Assembly (NCBI RefSeq): GCF_014698045.1
Contig: NZ_JACJSE010000006.1
Span: 248,001-312,000, forward strand
Direction of reading: 5' to 3'
Length of the DNA stretch: 64,000 nt
Source of the DNA: Aulosira sp. FACHB-615
Lineage (GTDB): Bacteria; Cyanobacteriota; Cyanobacteriia; Cyanobacteriales; Nostocaceae
A program made the translations under genes and the position numbers. Below are positions 27,070 to 36,002 of the stretch, piece after piece; the stretch's first letter is position 1; every line of letters starts with the position of its first letter. The notes beneath the pieces were generated by a model. That model saw only the letters and a list, made by a program, of their open reading frames with translations. It made no database searches and was not told the DNA's origin.

Positions 27070-27109
27070 TAGTTTAGTAATATCAAAACTAAACATTCTA
27101 GTTTAGTAA
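27070..27109. promoter_or_regulatory. Candidate TetR operator, three half-sites
   Basis: GTTTAGT (27072-27078), ACTAAAC (27088-27094) and GTTTAGT (27101-27107): an inverted, overlapping triple site in the 123 bases between the tetR-like gene and the exporter operon. The 11-mer TAGTTTAGTAA occurs twice exactly (27070-27080, 27099-27109). Confidence 0.6.
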
Positions 27110-27135
27110 GAATTTAAACCAAAAGGGAGCTTACG

Positions 27136-28431
27136 GTGAGTAATGCCGCAGCAAAAGATTCCGCATACTTTAAGCCTAACTCTCGCCAACTGATCATTTT
27201 GGCAGCTGCTTTAGGTATTGCGATCGCAGGTTATAAATTTTGGCAAGTGCAATCAACGCCCACTCAGAATACAGCCACAACTGAGGTGAGTTTACCGCAA
27301 ATTAAGACGGTGACAGCGTTAGGGAGACTAGAACCCAAGGGAGAGATCATTAAACTTTCGGCTCCTGCGGCTAGTCAAACTAGTCGAGTTGAGAAACTGT
27401 TGGTAAAAGAAGGCGATACAGTCAAAGCTGGGCAATTAATTGCCATTTTAGATAACCGCGATCGCCTCCAGGCAGCTTGGCAAGAAGCTCAAGAAGCTGT
27501 AAAAGTAGCCAGGATAAATTTAGCGAAGGTGCAAGCGGGTGCGAAACAAGGCGAAATTACTGCCCAAACAGCCGAAGTTGCCCGTTTACAAGCCCAAAGT
27601 TTAGGTCAAGAAACAGAACAAAGGCAAACTATTGCGCGGTTAGAAGCACAATGGCAAGGTGACACGACTGCTCAACAGGCAACAATTAAAAGATTAGCAG
27701 CCGAATTAAAAAATGCTGAAGCCGAATTTGGTCGTTATCAGCAACTGTATTCCGAAGGTGCAATTTCCCTGTCTACCTTTGATAGTAAACGCTTGAGTGT
27801 AGATACCATCACCCAGCAGTTGAGCGAAGCCAAAGCCAATCTGAACCGCATAGATAGTACTGGTAGTAAACAAATTAGTGAAGCCAAGGCAGTTTTAGCT
27901 CGAATTACGGCAACAGGTAGCCAACAAGTCCAGTCAGCCGCAGGCAGCTTAAATAGTATTGCCGAAGTCCGCCCCGTGGATGTGCAAGCCGCGAAGGCAG
28001 AAATTGAGCGAGCAATTGCCGCCGCCAGCCAAGCCAAGGCAAACTTAGAGCAAGCTTATGTGCGATCGCCCCAAGATGGTGTAGTCTTCGATATTCATAC
28101 ACGTTCTGGTGAATTAGTATCTAGCGATGGCATCGTGGAAATTGGACAAACTAACCAGATGTATGCAGTCGTAGAAGTTTATCAAAGCGACGTTAGCAAA
28201 ATTCGTCCACAACAAAAAGTGCAAATATCCAGCAACTCTCTCCCTGGCGAATTGTCTGGAACAGTAGATTGGATTGGCTGGAAAGTCCAACGCCAAAATG
28301 TCATCAACACAGATCCCAGCGAAAATATTGACTCTAGAGTCGTGGAAGTTCATGTGCAACTAGATGAAGCTTCCAGCAGCAAAGCCGCCAAATTTACCAA
28401 TTTACAAGTCAAAGCGGTGATTGAACTATGA
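27136..28431 (+). CDS. DevB-type membrane fusion protein (HlyD family)
   Basis: 431 aa, GTG start with AAGGGAG upstream. N-terminal transmembrane helix about 19-38; the biotinyl-lipoyl-like piece (VTALGRLEPKGEIIKLSAPA, then VKEGDTVKAGQLIAILDNRD) and the closing half (AYVRSPQDGVVFDIHTRSGE) surround a long coiled-coil hairpin (about 115-285). This is the periplasmic adaptor of a DevBCA/MacA-like ABC exporter. Its stop overlaps the next gene's start (ATGA). The best-known relatives export heterocyst glycolipids; several paralogues exist per genome, so the substrate here is open. Confidence 0.9.
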   Translation: MSNAAAKDSAYFKPNSRQLIILAAALGIAIAGYKFWQVQSTPTQNTATTEVSLPQIKTVTALGRLEPKGEIIKLSAPAASQTSRVEKLLVKEGDTVKAGQLIAILDNRDRLQAAWQEAQEAVKVARINLAKVQAGAKQGEITAQTAEVARLQAQSLGQETEQRQTIARLEAQWQGDTTAQQATIKRLAAELKNAEAEFGRYQQLYSEGAISLSTFDSKRLSVDTITQQLSEAKANLNRIDSTGSKQISEAKAVLARITATGSQQVQSAAGSLNSIAEVRPVDVQAAKAEIERAIAAASQAKANLEQAYVRSPQDGVVFDIHTRSGELVSSDGIVEIGQTNQMYAVVEVYQSDVSKIRPQQKVQISSNSLPGELSGTVDWIGWKVQRQNVINTDPSENIDSRVVEVHVQLDEASSSKAAKFTNLQVKAVIEL

Positions 28432-29606
28432 CAGGAATGATCCAAGAACTGCAACGCCGCACACCTTTGGGATGGCTGCAACTCAGTCATCATAAAAGCC
28501 GCTTGTTAGTTGCTTTAGCTGGTATTGCCTTTGCTGATGTGCTGATTTTTATGCAGCTAGGTTTTCAGAATGCACTGTATGACAGCAACACCCGCCTGAA
28601 TCGCGCCCTGGTTGCAGACATTATCTTGCTCAGTCCCCAAAGCCGGAATATGCAGAATTTAGCCACATTCTCTCGGCGGCGACTGTTGCAAGCCGCCGAT
28701 GTACCAGGTGTGAAATCAGCTACAGCCATGTATATCGGTTTATTGACTTGGAAAAATCCCCAAACCCGCAGCAAAACTTCCATGCAAGCCATTGGCTTTA
28801 ACCCGGAACAATCCGCCTTAAACATTCCCGGAGTTCAAAGCCAATTAGACAAAATTAAACTACCAGATACCTTCATTTTTGATCGCGCATCCAGAGGTGA
28901 ATATCAAAAAGTTGTTCAGCAACTTGATGCAGGTAAAGTTGTAACCACAGAAGTAGATAAACACACGATTAATCTGAGTGGTGGATTTACATTAGGTGCA
29001 TCATTTGGCGCTGATGGTACATTAGTTTCTAGTGATGAAAACTTTCTACGCTTATTTCCGAAACGACAAGTAGGCAGTATTAATCTCGGTTTAATTAATA
29101 TTCAACCAGGTTATGATGCCCAACAAGTTGCAGCAGCATTAAAATCACATCTCGAAAGTCAAGATATCAAAGTATTAACCCGCGCAGAATACATCAAATT
29201 TGAAGAAGATTATTGGAAAACCGAAAGTCCCATTGGCTTTATCTTCAGTTTGGGTGTATCAATGGGTGTGATTGTGGGTGTGATTATTGTATATCAAGTC
29301 TTATCAACTGATGTGAATGCCCACATTAAAGAATATGCCACATTCAAAGCAATGGGCTATCGCAATTCCTACTTACTCGGAGTCATTTTTGAAGAAGCAA
29401 TTATCTTAGCCGTCTTGGGGTTTATTCCTGGCTTCATCTTCCCATTAGGACTTTATCAATTAGCTGCCACGGCGACAAATCTACCCATATATATGACAGC
29501 AAGTCGGGCATTATTTGTGTTGATTTTAACAATAATGATGTGTAGTTTATCTGGAGCGATCGCCACTCGCAAACTCCAATCCGCCGACCCCGCCGATATG
29601 TTTTAA
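28428..29606 (+). CDS. DevC-type ABC exporter permease (FtsX/MacB fold)
   Basis: 392 aa. One N-terminal transmembrane helix (LLVALAGIAFADVLIFMQLG, about 26-45), a large periplasmic domain (about 50-265) and three C-terminal helices (about 268-290, 320-345, 355-378), which is the MacB/DevC topology. Motifs: LQLGFQ-like start region (MQLGFQNALYDSNTRLNRAL) and KEYATFKAMGYRNSYLLGVI before the last helices. Forms the membrane part of the exporter with the genes on each side. Confidence 0.9.
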   Translation: MTGMIQELQRRTPLGWLQLSHHKSRLLVALAGIAFADVLIFMQLGFQNALYDSNTRLNRALVADIILLSPQSRNMQNLATFSRRRLLQAADVPGVKSATAMYIGLLTWKNPQTRSKTSMQAIGFNPEQSALNIPGVQSQLDKIKLPDTFIFDRASRGEYQKVVQQLDAGKVVTTEVDKHTINLSGGFTLGASFGADGTLVSSDENFLRLFPKRQVGSINLGLINIQPGYDAQQVAAALKSHLESQDIKVLTRAEYIKFEEDYWKTESPIGFIFSLGVSMGVIVGVIIVYQVLSTDVNAHIKEYATFKAMGYRNSYLLGVIFEEAIILAVLGFIPGFIFPLGLYQLAATATNLPIYMTASRALFVLILTIMMCSLSGAIATRKLQSADPADMF

Positions 29607-29660
29607 AAACTCATCACTCTCCGCGTCTCTGCGTCTCTGCGTGAGGTAAAAAAAATCGAT

Positions 29661-30383
29661 ATGGAAACTAATTACTCCTCTAAACCTGTTATATCCATCC
29701 AAAATCTTGACCATTACTTTGGTCAAGGGCAACTGCGAAAACAAGTATTATTTAATATTAACCTCACCATTAACGCTGGTGAAATTATCATTATGACTGG
29801 CCCTTCGGGTTCTGGTAAAACTACATTATTAACCTTAGTAGGTGGCTTGCGTTCTGCCCAATCTGGTAGTTTACAAGTATTAAATCGAGAACTTTGTCAT
29901 GCTAGTAGTGAGGAATTAACCCAAGCTCGACGCAGTAATGGATATATTTTCCAAGCTCATAACTTGCACGGTAGTTTAACAGCAATTCAGAATGTGCGTA
30001 TGGGTTTAGAAGTGCATCGTGGAATTGCACCCCAAGAAATGCTGACACGTTCCCAAGCAATGTTAGCCGCAGTTGGGTTAGAACATCGCCTAAATTACTA
30101 TCCTGATAGCCTTTCTGGTGGACAAAAACAACGGGTAGCGATCGCTCGTGCCTTAGTAAATCAGCCTAAAATAGTCTTGGCAGATGAACCAACAGCCGCC
30201 CTTGATAAACAATCTGGGCGCGATGTTGTGGAATTAATGCAAAAACTTGCTAAAGAGCAAGGCTGTACAATTTTGCTAGTCACCCACGATAACCGTATTT
30301 TAGATATTGCTGACCGAATTATTTACATGGAAGATGGACATCTGGTGAGAGATGGGGTGAGTGCTGTAGCTGTTGAGAAGTAA
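29661..30383 (+). CDS. DevA-type ABC exporter ATP-binding protein
   Basis: 240 aa. Walker A GPSGSGKTT (about 46-54), Q-loop IFQAHNL, signature LSGGQKQR (about 150-157), Walker B IVLADEPTAALD (about 170-181) and H-loop VTHD. LolD/MacB/DevA class. It is 54 bases after devC and completes the devBCA order. Likely controlled by the divergent TetR regulator upstream of the first gene. Confidence 0.93.
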   Translation: METNYSSKPVISIQNLDHYFGQGQLRKQVLFNINLTINAGEIIIMTGPSGSGKTTLLTLVGGLRSAQSGSLQVLNRELCHASSEELTQARRSNGYIFQAHNLHGSLTAIQNVRMGLEVHRGIAPQEMLTRSQAMLAAVGLEHRLNYYPDSLSGGQKQRVAIARALVNQPKIVLADEPTAALDKQSGRDVVELMQKLAKEQGCTILLVTHDNRILDIADRIIYMEDGHLVRDGVSAVAVEK

Positions 30384-30626
30384 GGGAATTGCATGAAAAT
30401 AAAGTACCAGTAAACCGAGTTTCGACTCCGCTCAACTCTCGATCTTTGAGGGTTGAGCGAAGCGATGCACTGAGCTTGTCGAAGTGTCGAAACCCGGCTG
30501 GTTGGGACACTATTAACCCGCAGATCCCTAAGCTATTCTGCATTGAATGTATTCACATCTTGCACCAAGTGATGAGGGAATTGCGATCGCCTACAATATA
30601 AACATAAAGCGATTGTTTAAACATAT

Positions 30627-30815
30627 ATGGAAAAACTAAACATCAAAGAAGAAGCCAAAAAATTAATTGAGCAATTGCCAGATAATTGTACATGGGATGA
30701 CCTAATGTATGAGATTTATGTCAGACAAGTAATTGAGGCTGGACTTGCTGACTCTCAGGCTGGTAGAGTAACTTCTGTACAAGCAGTTAGGGCAAAATTC
30801 GGACTACCAGAGTGA
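30627..30815 (+). CDS. Small antitoxin of a ParE/RelE pair
   Basis: 62 aa: MEKLNIKEEAKKLIEQLPDN then DDLMYEIYVRQVIEAGLADS then VTSVQAVRAKFGLPE. This is the short helical antitoxin type commonly paired with RelE/ParE toxins in cyanobacteria; it lacks a clear DNA-binding domain. Its TGA overlaps the toxin's GTG start (GTGA), giving translational coupling. Confidence 0.8.
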   Translation: MEKLNIKEEAKKLIEQLPDNCTWDDLMYEIYVRQVIEAGLADSQAGRVTSVQAVRAKFGLPE

Positions 30816-31087
30816 AAGTTTTTTGGACAGAAACAGCTATAGAAAACTTATCAGCTATCTACACTTACATTTCCCAAAACTCACCACAATATGCAGCAAG
30901 GATAGTAGACCGAATTACCAGACGTTCGGAACAAATTGCTAATTTTCCTTTATCTGGCAGAATTGTGCCAGAGTTTGAAACTGAGCAGATTCGTGAAGTC
31001 ATTGAAGGTTCATATAGAATTATTTATTACATTAAGCCTGAACAAATAGAGGTTTTGGCTGTTATACATGGCTCGCAGCAATTCTAG
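30812..31087 (+). CDS. ParE/RelE-type toxin
   Basis: 91 aa from a GTG coupled to the antitoxin stop. Typical fold cues: start MKVFWTETAIENLSAIYTYI, helix pair up to ANFPLSGRIVPEF, then strands REVIEGSYRIIYYIKPEQIE and VLAVIHGSQQF, with the conserved R of the 'G.YRI.Y' strand and H near the C-terminus. Unlike the pair at the left edge of the window, this toxin is intact. Whether it acts on gyrase (ParE) or on mRNA at the ribosome (RelE) cannot be told from sequence. Confidence 0.88.
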   Translation: MKVFWTETAIENLSAIYTYISQNSPQYAARIVDRITRRSEQIANFPLSGRIVPEFETEQIREVIEGSYRIIYYIKPEQIEVLAVIHGSQQF

Positions 31088-31088
31088 T

Positions 31089-31163
31089 GTAAATTGGGTG
31101 GAGGAACGGAACCCAAAATTCTCAAGACTTTGTTGGGTTAAGCGATCGCTACACCTAACCTAC
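31089..31163. repeat. Dispersed GTAGGTTGGGT palindromic repeat (diverged copy)
   Basis: About 75 bp with inverted ends (GTAAATTGGGT ... ACCTAACCTAC). Related copies at 50001-50075, 51861-51936 and 58826-58901. Confidence 0.7.
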
Positions 31164-31186
31164 AATTCTCTTAACTTTTTACTATT

Positions 31187-31321
31187 ATAGCGGTTCTCGG
31201 TTGGATGAGGTACATTTCAACCCCACCCCCAACCCCTCCCCGCAAGCGGGGAGGGGAGCGTTTGCGTTAGCAAATGCGGGGTGGGGTTCCGACTGTATTA
31301 CAAGCAAGTAAGAAACGCTAT
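31187..31321 (+). repeat. MITE-like element, ATAGCGGTTCT family
   Basis: 135 bp with terminal inverted repeats ATAGCGGTTCT and (A)GAAACGCTAT (one mismatch). The interior has CCCCACCCC/GGGGTGGGG arms. It is the same length and nearly the same sequence as the copy at 35676-35810. Its right end touches the stop region of the CHAT gene. Confidence 0.85.
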
Positions 31322-31325
31322 ATAT

Positions 31326-34301
31326 TTACCGTGCGTCGCCAATGATGACAAATGGCGACCAGTAATAGGGATGACGTTTAATTTGCTGCAATTTGGCTTT
31401 TTGTAATGCTTCGCCTTTAGTCATACCTTGCTGGAGATTTGCATAAAAATCAACCATGAGTTTTCGGGTTGCTTTATCGTCAACTGACCACAACCCCGCC
31501 ATTACTGCTTTAGCACCTGCACGTTCAAATATATAAGCAACGCCAGAAATGCCTAAGCCTTTATCCTCAATTTTTTTGGCAGTTTGACAAGCACTCAGGG
31601 TTAGTAATTGTGTACCTTTTAAACCTAAAAATGCTGCATCAGCAATGTTATATTGAGTATCTGCAAACAGCAATGAATTATTTTTTAAATTTAATGTTGT
31701 ACAGTCTGTATCTTGAAAGCAGCCGTGAGTTGCTAAATGGACAAAATTAAAGCGTAAGGCTTGACTTTTGAAATTTGCCAGGGTGGCTTTACTATGAAGA
31801 TAAGCTTCACTTCCTGGTAATTTATTCGTGATTTCCTTAACTTCTGTTTCTGCACCTTGCAAATTTTGTGGATGATGAGGTACGGGATTACCAAAGGCTA
31901 GGACTTTTGGTGCTTGGTTTGTGGTTGCTTTTGGTGAACCTAAAGAGCTTGTGGAAATGCGAGTGAGATAATTGACGGGATATTTCTCGATTAAATATTG
32001 TTCAGTTTTAATATCGTAAAGGGTTTCAAAGGGGAGATAGCGGAGTTTACCTGTGGCAATGATGCTTAATTGCTTGGGTTGTAGTTTCTGGATTTCAGCT
32101 TCTACAGGTCGAATGAGAATATCATATAATTTAACGCTATTTTCTGCAAAGTCCGAATTCTTGTATTTTTCTAATTGCTCTAGATATTTGGTGAGCGTTT
32201 TATCAAATTCATCAGGTTTGATTGATGTTTTAATAACTTTTAACTTATTGTTAGTTAAAATAAATATTGCTAGAGAATTTGGGATATCTTTCACACCTGT
32301 TAGCAAGACGGGTTGAATTACTACCGTGTCGGCAGGGATGGATGATTTAAGCTTGTCAATATCTGCGGGTGCGGTTTCAAAGAGTTCAGCAGCTTCGGGG
32401 AATTTGCGAGATATTTCTGCGGCTTCTTGATTGACTTGTGTTTCTAATTGACGAAATTTTTGCGCTAACTCTTCAGAAAACTGTTTTTGCAGTTGTTGTC
32501 GTTGAAGTTCTAGTTGTTGATTTTTTTGATTCCATTTATCAATAGCTTTTTGTGCTTCGGGGTTAGCAACTTTGGCATTAATGAGACGATTATAGTCGGC
32601 TAAATCAGCAGTGCTATAAAGGTTAACCCATGTAAAAGCTTGATCATATTTCTTTTGCTCAATTAAGACATTGACTAAAGCTATTGCACTCCCATCATTT
32701 TGCTGTAAAAACTTTTGGCGATTTTCTTGCTGTAAATCACGACGTAATTTTAAGTTGATTTGCAGAGATTTTTCCAAATCAGTAATGGCTTCACTTGGTC
32801 GATTTGTGTTTTGAAATAATATACCTCTATTACTCAACGTAGAAGCTTCCTGAGAGCGATCGCCCACTGCACGTCTGAGGGGCAAAGATTGGTTGTAAAA
32901 TGACAGTGCTTTGTTGAAAAAATCCAGTGCTTTCTGCTTTTCTCCCATATCATAGTAAACTCCACCAATGTTATTGAGAGTATTAGCTTCTCCAGCGCGA
33001 TAACCTACTGCACGAAATAGGGGCAAAGCTTGATTATAAAATAACAGTGCTTTTTCCTTTTCTCCTAAAGCATTGTAGATTAAACCAATGTTATTAAGAG
33101 TAATGGCTTCTCCAGAGCGATCGCCCACGGCACGTCTGAGGGGCAGAGCTTGGTTAAAAAATGACAGTGCTTTCTCCTTTTCTTCTAAATCTGAGTAAAC
33201 TAGACCAATATTATCAAGAGTTCTGGCTTCCCCAGAGCGATCGCCCACGGCACGTCTGAGGGGCAGAGATTGGTTGTAAAATAACAGGGCTTTTTGCTTT
33301 TGTCCTAGTGCGTCGTAGACTAAACCAATGTTATTGAGAATAACAGCTTCCTGAGAACGATCTTCCACTGCACGCGATAGTGGCAGAGCTTGGTTGTAAA
33401 ATGACAGTGCTTTTTCCTTTTCTCCTAAATCTGAGTAGACTCCACCAATGTTATTGAGACTATTAGCTTCCCCAGCGCGATCGCCCACGGCGCGTCTGAG
33501 GGGCAGAGCTTGGTTGTAAAATGACAGTGCTTTTTCCTTTTCTCCTAAATCTGAGTAGACTCCACCAATGTTATTAAGAATAGTGGCTTCCCCAAAGCGA
33601 TTGCCAACTACACGAATTAGTGGCAGAGCTTGGTTGTAAAATGACAGTGCTTTTTCCTTTTCTCCTAAATCTGAGTAGACTCCACCAATGCTATTGAGAC
33701 TATTAGCTTCCCCAGCGCGATCGCCCACGGCACGTCTGAGGGGCAGAGCTTGGTTGTAAAATAACAATGCCTGCTGCTTTTCTCCTAAATCGTTGTAGAC
33801 TAAACCAATGTTATTGAGAGTAGTAGCTTCACCTGAGTGATCGCCTACGGCACGATATAGGGGCAGAGCTTGGTTGTAAAATGACAATGCCTGCTGCTTT
33901 TCTCCTAAATCGTTGTAGACTAAACCAATGTTATTGAGAGTAGTAGCTTCACCTGAGCGATCGCCTACGGCACGATATAGGGGCAGAGCTTGGTTGTAAA
34001 ATGACAATGCCTGCTGCTTTTCTCCTAATGCGGAGTAGCAAAAACCAAGCCCCAAAAGTGCAGTTGCTTCTAGTTTTTGGTCTTTAAGTTCTTGTGCCAT
34101 AGTTAAAACTTGCTGCAATATAGGGATAGCTTGTTGATATTCTTCTTGTTGTGTTTTTTGTATAGCCTGTTCTAGTAGTTTTTCGGCTGTTTGTGCTTGG
34201 GGTATTTCCGTTTCTCCCCAACTGGGTTGAGCGATGAGTGTCACTGTTAAAGGTGTTAGGTAAACACACGCAGCTAATACACTAATAAAAATTTTCTGCA
34301 T
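31326..34301 (-). CDS. TPR-CHAT protein (caspase-like protease)
   Basis: 991 aa with a signal peptide (about 1-29, MQKIFISVLAACVYLTPLTV). Then one divergent TPR and ten 40-residue TPR units (about 92-500; unit LGEKEKALSFYNQALPLRRA plus about 20 more) that are almost identical, a coiled-coil linker (WNQKNQQLELQRQQLQKQF, about 595-640), and a C-terminal CHAT domain with the caspase-type dyad: His in FVHLATHG and Cys in LLTLSACQTA. TPR-CHAT proteins are common in filamentous cyanobacteria and some CHAT proteases act in defence or cell death; here the signal peptide suggests an exported protein. The repeat DNA is a recombination-prone 120-bp tandem array. Confidence 0.9.
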   Translation of the reverse strand: MQKIFISVLAACVYLTPLTVTLIAQPSWGETEIPQAQTAEKLLEQAIQKTQQEEYQQAIPILQQVLTMAQELKDQKLEATALLGLGFCYSALGEKQQALSFYNQALPLYRAVGDRSGEATTLNNIGLVYNDLGEKQQALSFYNQALPLYRAVGDHSGEATTLNNIGLVYNDLGEKQQALLFYNQALPLRRAVGDRAGEANSLNSIGGVYSDLGEKEKALSFYNQALPLIRVVGNRFGEATILNNIGGVYSDLGEKEKALSFYNQALPLRRAVGDRAGEANSLNNIGGVYSDLGEKEKALSFYNQALPLSRAVEDRSQEAVILNNIGLVYDALGQKQKALLFYNQSLPLRRAVGDRSGEARTLDNIGLVYSDLEEKEKALSFFNQALPLRRAVGDRSGEAITLNNIGLIYNALGEKEKALLFYNQALPLFRAVGYRAGEANTLNNIGGVYYDMGEKQKALDFFNKALSFYNQSLPLRRAVGDRSQEASTLSNRGILFQNTNRPSEAITDLEKSLQINLKLRRDLQQENRQKFLQQNDGSAIALVNVLIEQKKYDQAFTWVNLYSTADLADYNRLINAKVANPEAQKAIDKWNQKNQQLELQRQQLQKQFSEELAQKFRQLETQVNQEAAEISRKFPEAAELFETAPADIDKLKSSIPADTVVIQPVLLTGVKDIPNSLAIFILTNNKLKVIKTSIKPDEFDKTLTKYLEQLEKYKNSDFAENSVKLYDILIRPVEAEIQKLQPKQLSIIATGKLRYLPFETLYDIKTEQYLIEKYPVNYLTRISTSSLGSPKATTNQAPKVLAFGNPVPHHPQNLQGAETEVKEITNKLPGSEAYLHSKATLANFKSQALRFNFVHLATHGCFQDTDCTTLNLKNNSLLFADTQYNIADAAFLGLKGTQLLTLSACQTAKKIEDKGLGISGVAYIFERAGAKAVMAGLWSVDDKATRKLMVDFYANLQQGMTKGEALQKAKLQQIKRHPYYWSPFVIIGDAR

Positions 34302-34923
34302 ATTACAATTTGATTTGGTTTGGGAAAATTGAGAAGTTTAAAGGGTGTTTTTAAAGTTTGCTTGTTGGTGGTGGAAGATTTGAGATCCCCTCAACCCCCT
34401 TAAAAAGCTACGGTGTATATACAAGTTTTATAAAGTTGTTTAGTAGCGTTTTGATCCCCCCTAACCCCCCCTTTTTAAGGGGGGAATAAATTCAAAGTCC
34501 CCCTTTTTAAGGGGGATTTAGGGGGATCTTCTACAAATAATCAAGCGATTGCACTTTTGCAAACACTACATTTTTATATAGTAGGGCGATGGCTACGCCC
34601 GCCGCAGGCATCGCAAACTCAAATTTGATGCTATTTAAGGTAACTTCCGTTTTCTTGGAAGCAATTTCTGTTTTCCTGAAAGTAACTTTTGTTTTCTCGG
34701 AAGCAACTTCTGTTTTCTCTGAAGTAACTTTTGCTTTCGGGAAACTAACTTTTGTTTTCTTTGAAGTAACTTCTGCTTTCATAGTTCCGTGTTTTCCTCA
34801 GTCTGTAGTAGTTTCCGCTTTGACATTGGTTATTTAACAAAAATCAACAATTTTACGTATGGCAACTTTTTATACAATTGTTCACTATAGAGTAATGGTA
34901 AACTCAAAAAATGAGTATTAATT
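34302..34923. other. Intergenic rich in repeats
   Basis: Contains a GATCCCCCC...GGGGGATC palindromic repeat (34453-34529; a reverse-oriented relative is at 51608-51683), a small GGCGATGGCTACGCCCGCCG-type repeat (34586-34615) and a 21-bp tandem array (34639-34780). Open frames of about 80 codons on both strands through the tandem array are a by-product of the 21-bp period; I do not call them genes. Confidence 0.6.
34639..34780. repeat. 21-bp tandem repeat (about 7 units)
   Basis: Units of the form AAGTAACTTYTGTTTTCYYNG repeated about seven times with point differences. On the minus strand it would encode seven-residue repeats such as TSEKTEV/ASEKTKV. Confidence 0.75.
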
Positions 34924-35292
34924 ATGGCAAGAAAAAAGCGCAGTTCACGTATTCTCGAAAAAGCCGAAATGCGTCTAGCAAGTATTAAATCCATCAGTCC
35001 AACTCTGGATGTAGGGGAAGGATTAACGGTCACAGATTATACTGAAAAAATAGAAAAGATGCGACAATTACTGGAAGTGTATAATACTACTCTTTCTAGT
35101 ATTGATGTTTTATTAACCCAGATTGTAGAAAATGAGGAACATTTAGCAGATTATTCAGAAAATATTCTGCGTGGAATTGCTTATAAATTTGGCAATAATA
35201 GTCATGAGTATCAAATGGCTGGAGGAACTCGAAAAAGCGATCGCAAGCGTGCAATGCGTCAAGGTATGGCTTTAAGTACTACCTCAAACTAA
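34924..35292 (+). CDS. Conserved cyanobacterial hypothetical protein
   Basis: 122 aa starting MARKKRSSRILEKAEMRLAS. Basic N-terminus, a long amphipathic helical middle (EKIEKMRQLLEVYNTTLSSI and onward), and a basic C-terminus (GGTRKSDRKRAMRQG). No membrane segment. It reads like a small nucleic-acid- or protein-binding helical protein of the kind found widely in Nostocales; function unknown. Codon use is like the neighbours and the ATG has a clean upstream AT-rich promoter region. Confidence 0.7.
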   Translation: MARKKRSSRILEKAEMRLASIKSISPTLDVGEGLTVTDYTEKIEKMRQLLEVYNTTLSSIDVLLTQIVENEEHLADYSENILRGIAYKFGNNSHEYQMAGGTRKSDRKRAMRQGMALSTTSN

Positions 35293-35400
35293 AACCAGAA
35301 AAATGTAGGTTGGGTGAAGCGCAACCCAACAAAAATCTCGGAAACTCAAGACAAATATTGGTGTTGGGTTTCCTTCCGTCAAAACAATCAAGCGATCGCA

Positions 35401-35832
35401 TTAATAATTAGTTTGAGAGCGAATTTCTTGTAAAATATCTGAAATTTCTGCTTCTGATTGAATATGTTGTGCTAAGACTTGAGCAGTCACCTCTAACACT
35501 CGGTGAGAAAATAATTTAGCTATATCTTGGCGTAAACCTTGCCCAATATAAAATTTAAGTAATGCCTCACAAGACATATCTTGACTGTCGGCTATTTTTT
35601 TAAGAGATTCTAAAGTATCCTTGGGGATTTCTAGAGATACTGTTTCATGTGAGCGTGGGCGCAGTTGTAATGTATATAGCGGTTCTCGGTTGGATGAGGT
35701 ACATTTCAACCCCACCCCCAACCCCTCCCCGCTTGCGGGGAGGGGAGCGTTTGCGTCAGCAAATGCGGGGTGGGGTTCCGAGTGTATTACAAGCAAGTAA
35801 GAACCGCTATGTTCTTCTTCAGGGTTATTCAT
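35401..35832 (-). CDS. RHH-like hypothetical protein with a MITE in its 5' part
   Basis: 143 aa as an open frame, but residues about 8-52 are encoded by the 135-bp mobile repeat at 35676-35810. The native-looking part starts at about YTLQLRPRSHETVSLEIPKD then LESLKKIADSQDMSCEALLK and IGQGLRQDIAKLF, which resembles a small RHH/antitoxin-type regulator with a helical tail (EVTAQVLAQHIQSEAEISDI). Either the protein has gained a 45-residue insert, or the 5' end was replaced and the gene is no longer expressed correctly. The true start before the insertion cannot be fixed. Confidence 0.55.
   Translation of the reverse strand: MNNPEEEHSGSYLLVIHSEPHPAFADANAPLPASGEGLGVGLKCTSSNREPLYTLQLRPRSHETVSLEIPKDTLESLKKIADSQDMSCEALLKFYIGQGLRQDIAKLFSHRVLEVTAQVLAQHIQSEAEISDILQEIRSQTNY
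35676..35810 (+). repeat. MITE-like element, ATAGCGGTTCT family, inside an ORF
   Basis: 135 bp, perfect 11-bp terminal inverted repeats ATAGCGGTTCT / AGAACCGCTAT. TA dinucleotides at both ends would fit TA-target elements (IS630/Tc1-like), which is an inference. Confidence 0.88.
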
Positions 35833-36002
35833 AAAGCTTCCTCTCTGTACGAGTTGCTAGACGAGCAGAAATGATTTAGTCAAGACGTAGGATGTGTTAA
35901 AGGAGAGTAAAGTATTTACCACAAAGCTTGCGGTGCGTTACGGCTGTCACCTAACACACCCTACATATACTGATAACTGTTTACTGATAACTGTTCACTG
36001 AT

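Noticed and set aside
34531..34837. Overlapping 82- and 83-codon frames on both strands
   Set aside because: Both are produced by the 21-bp tandem repeat; no start context on either strand.
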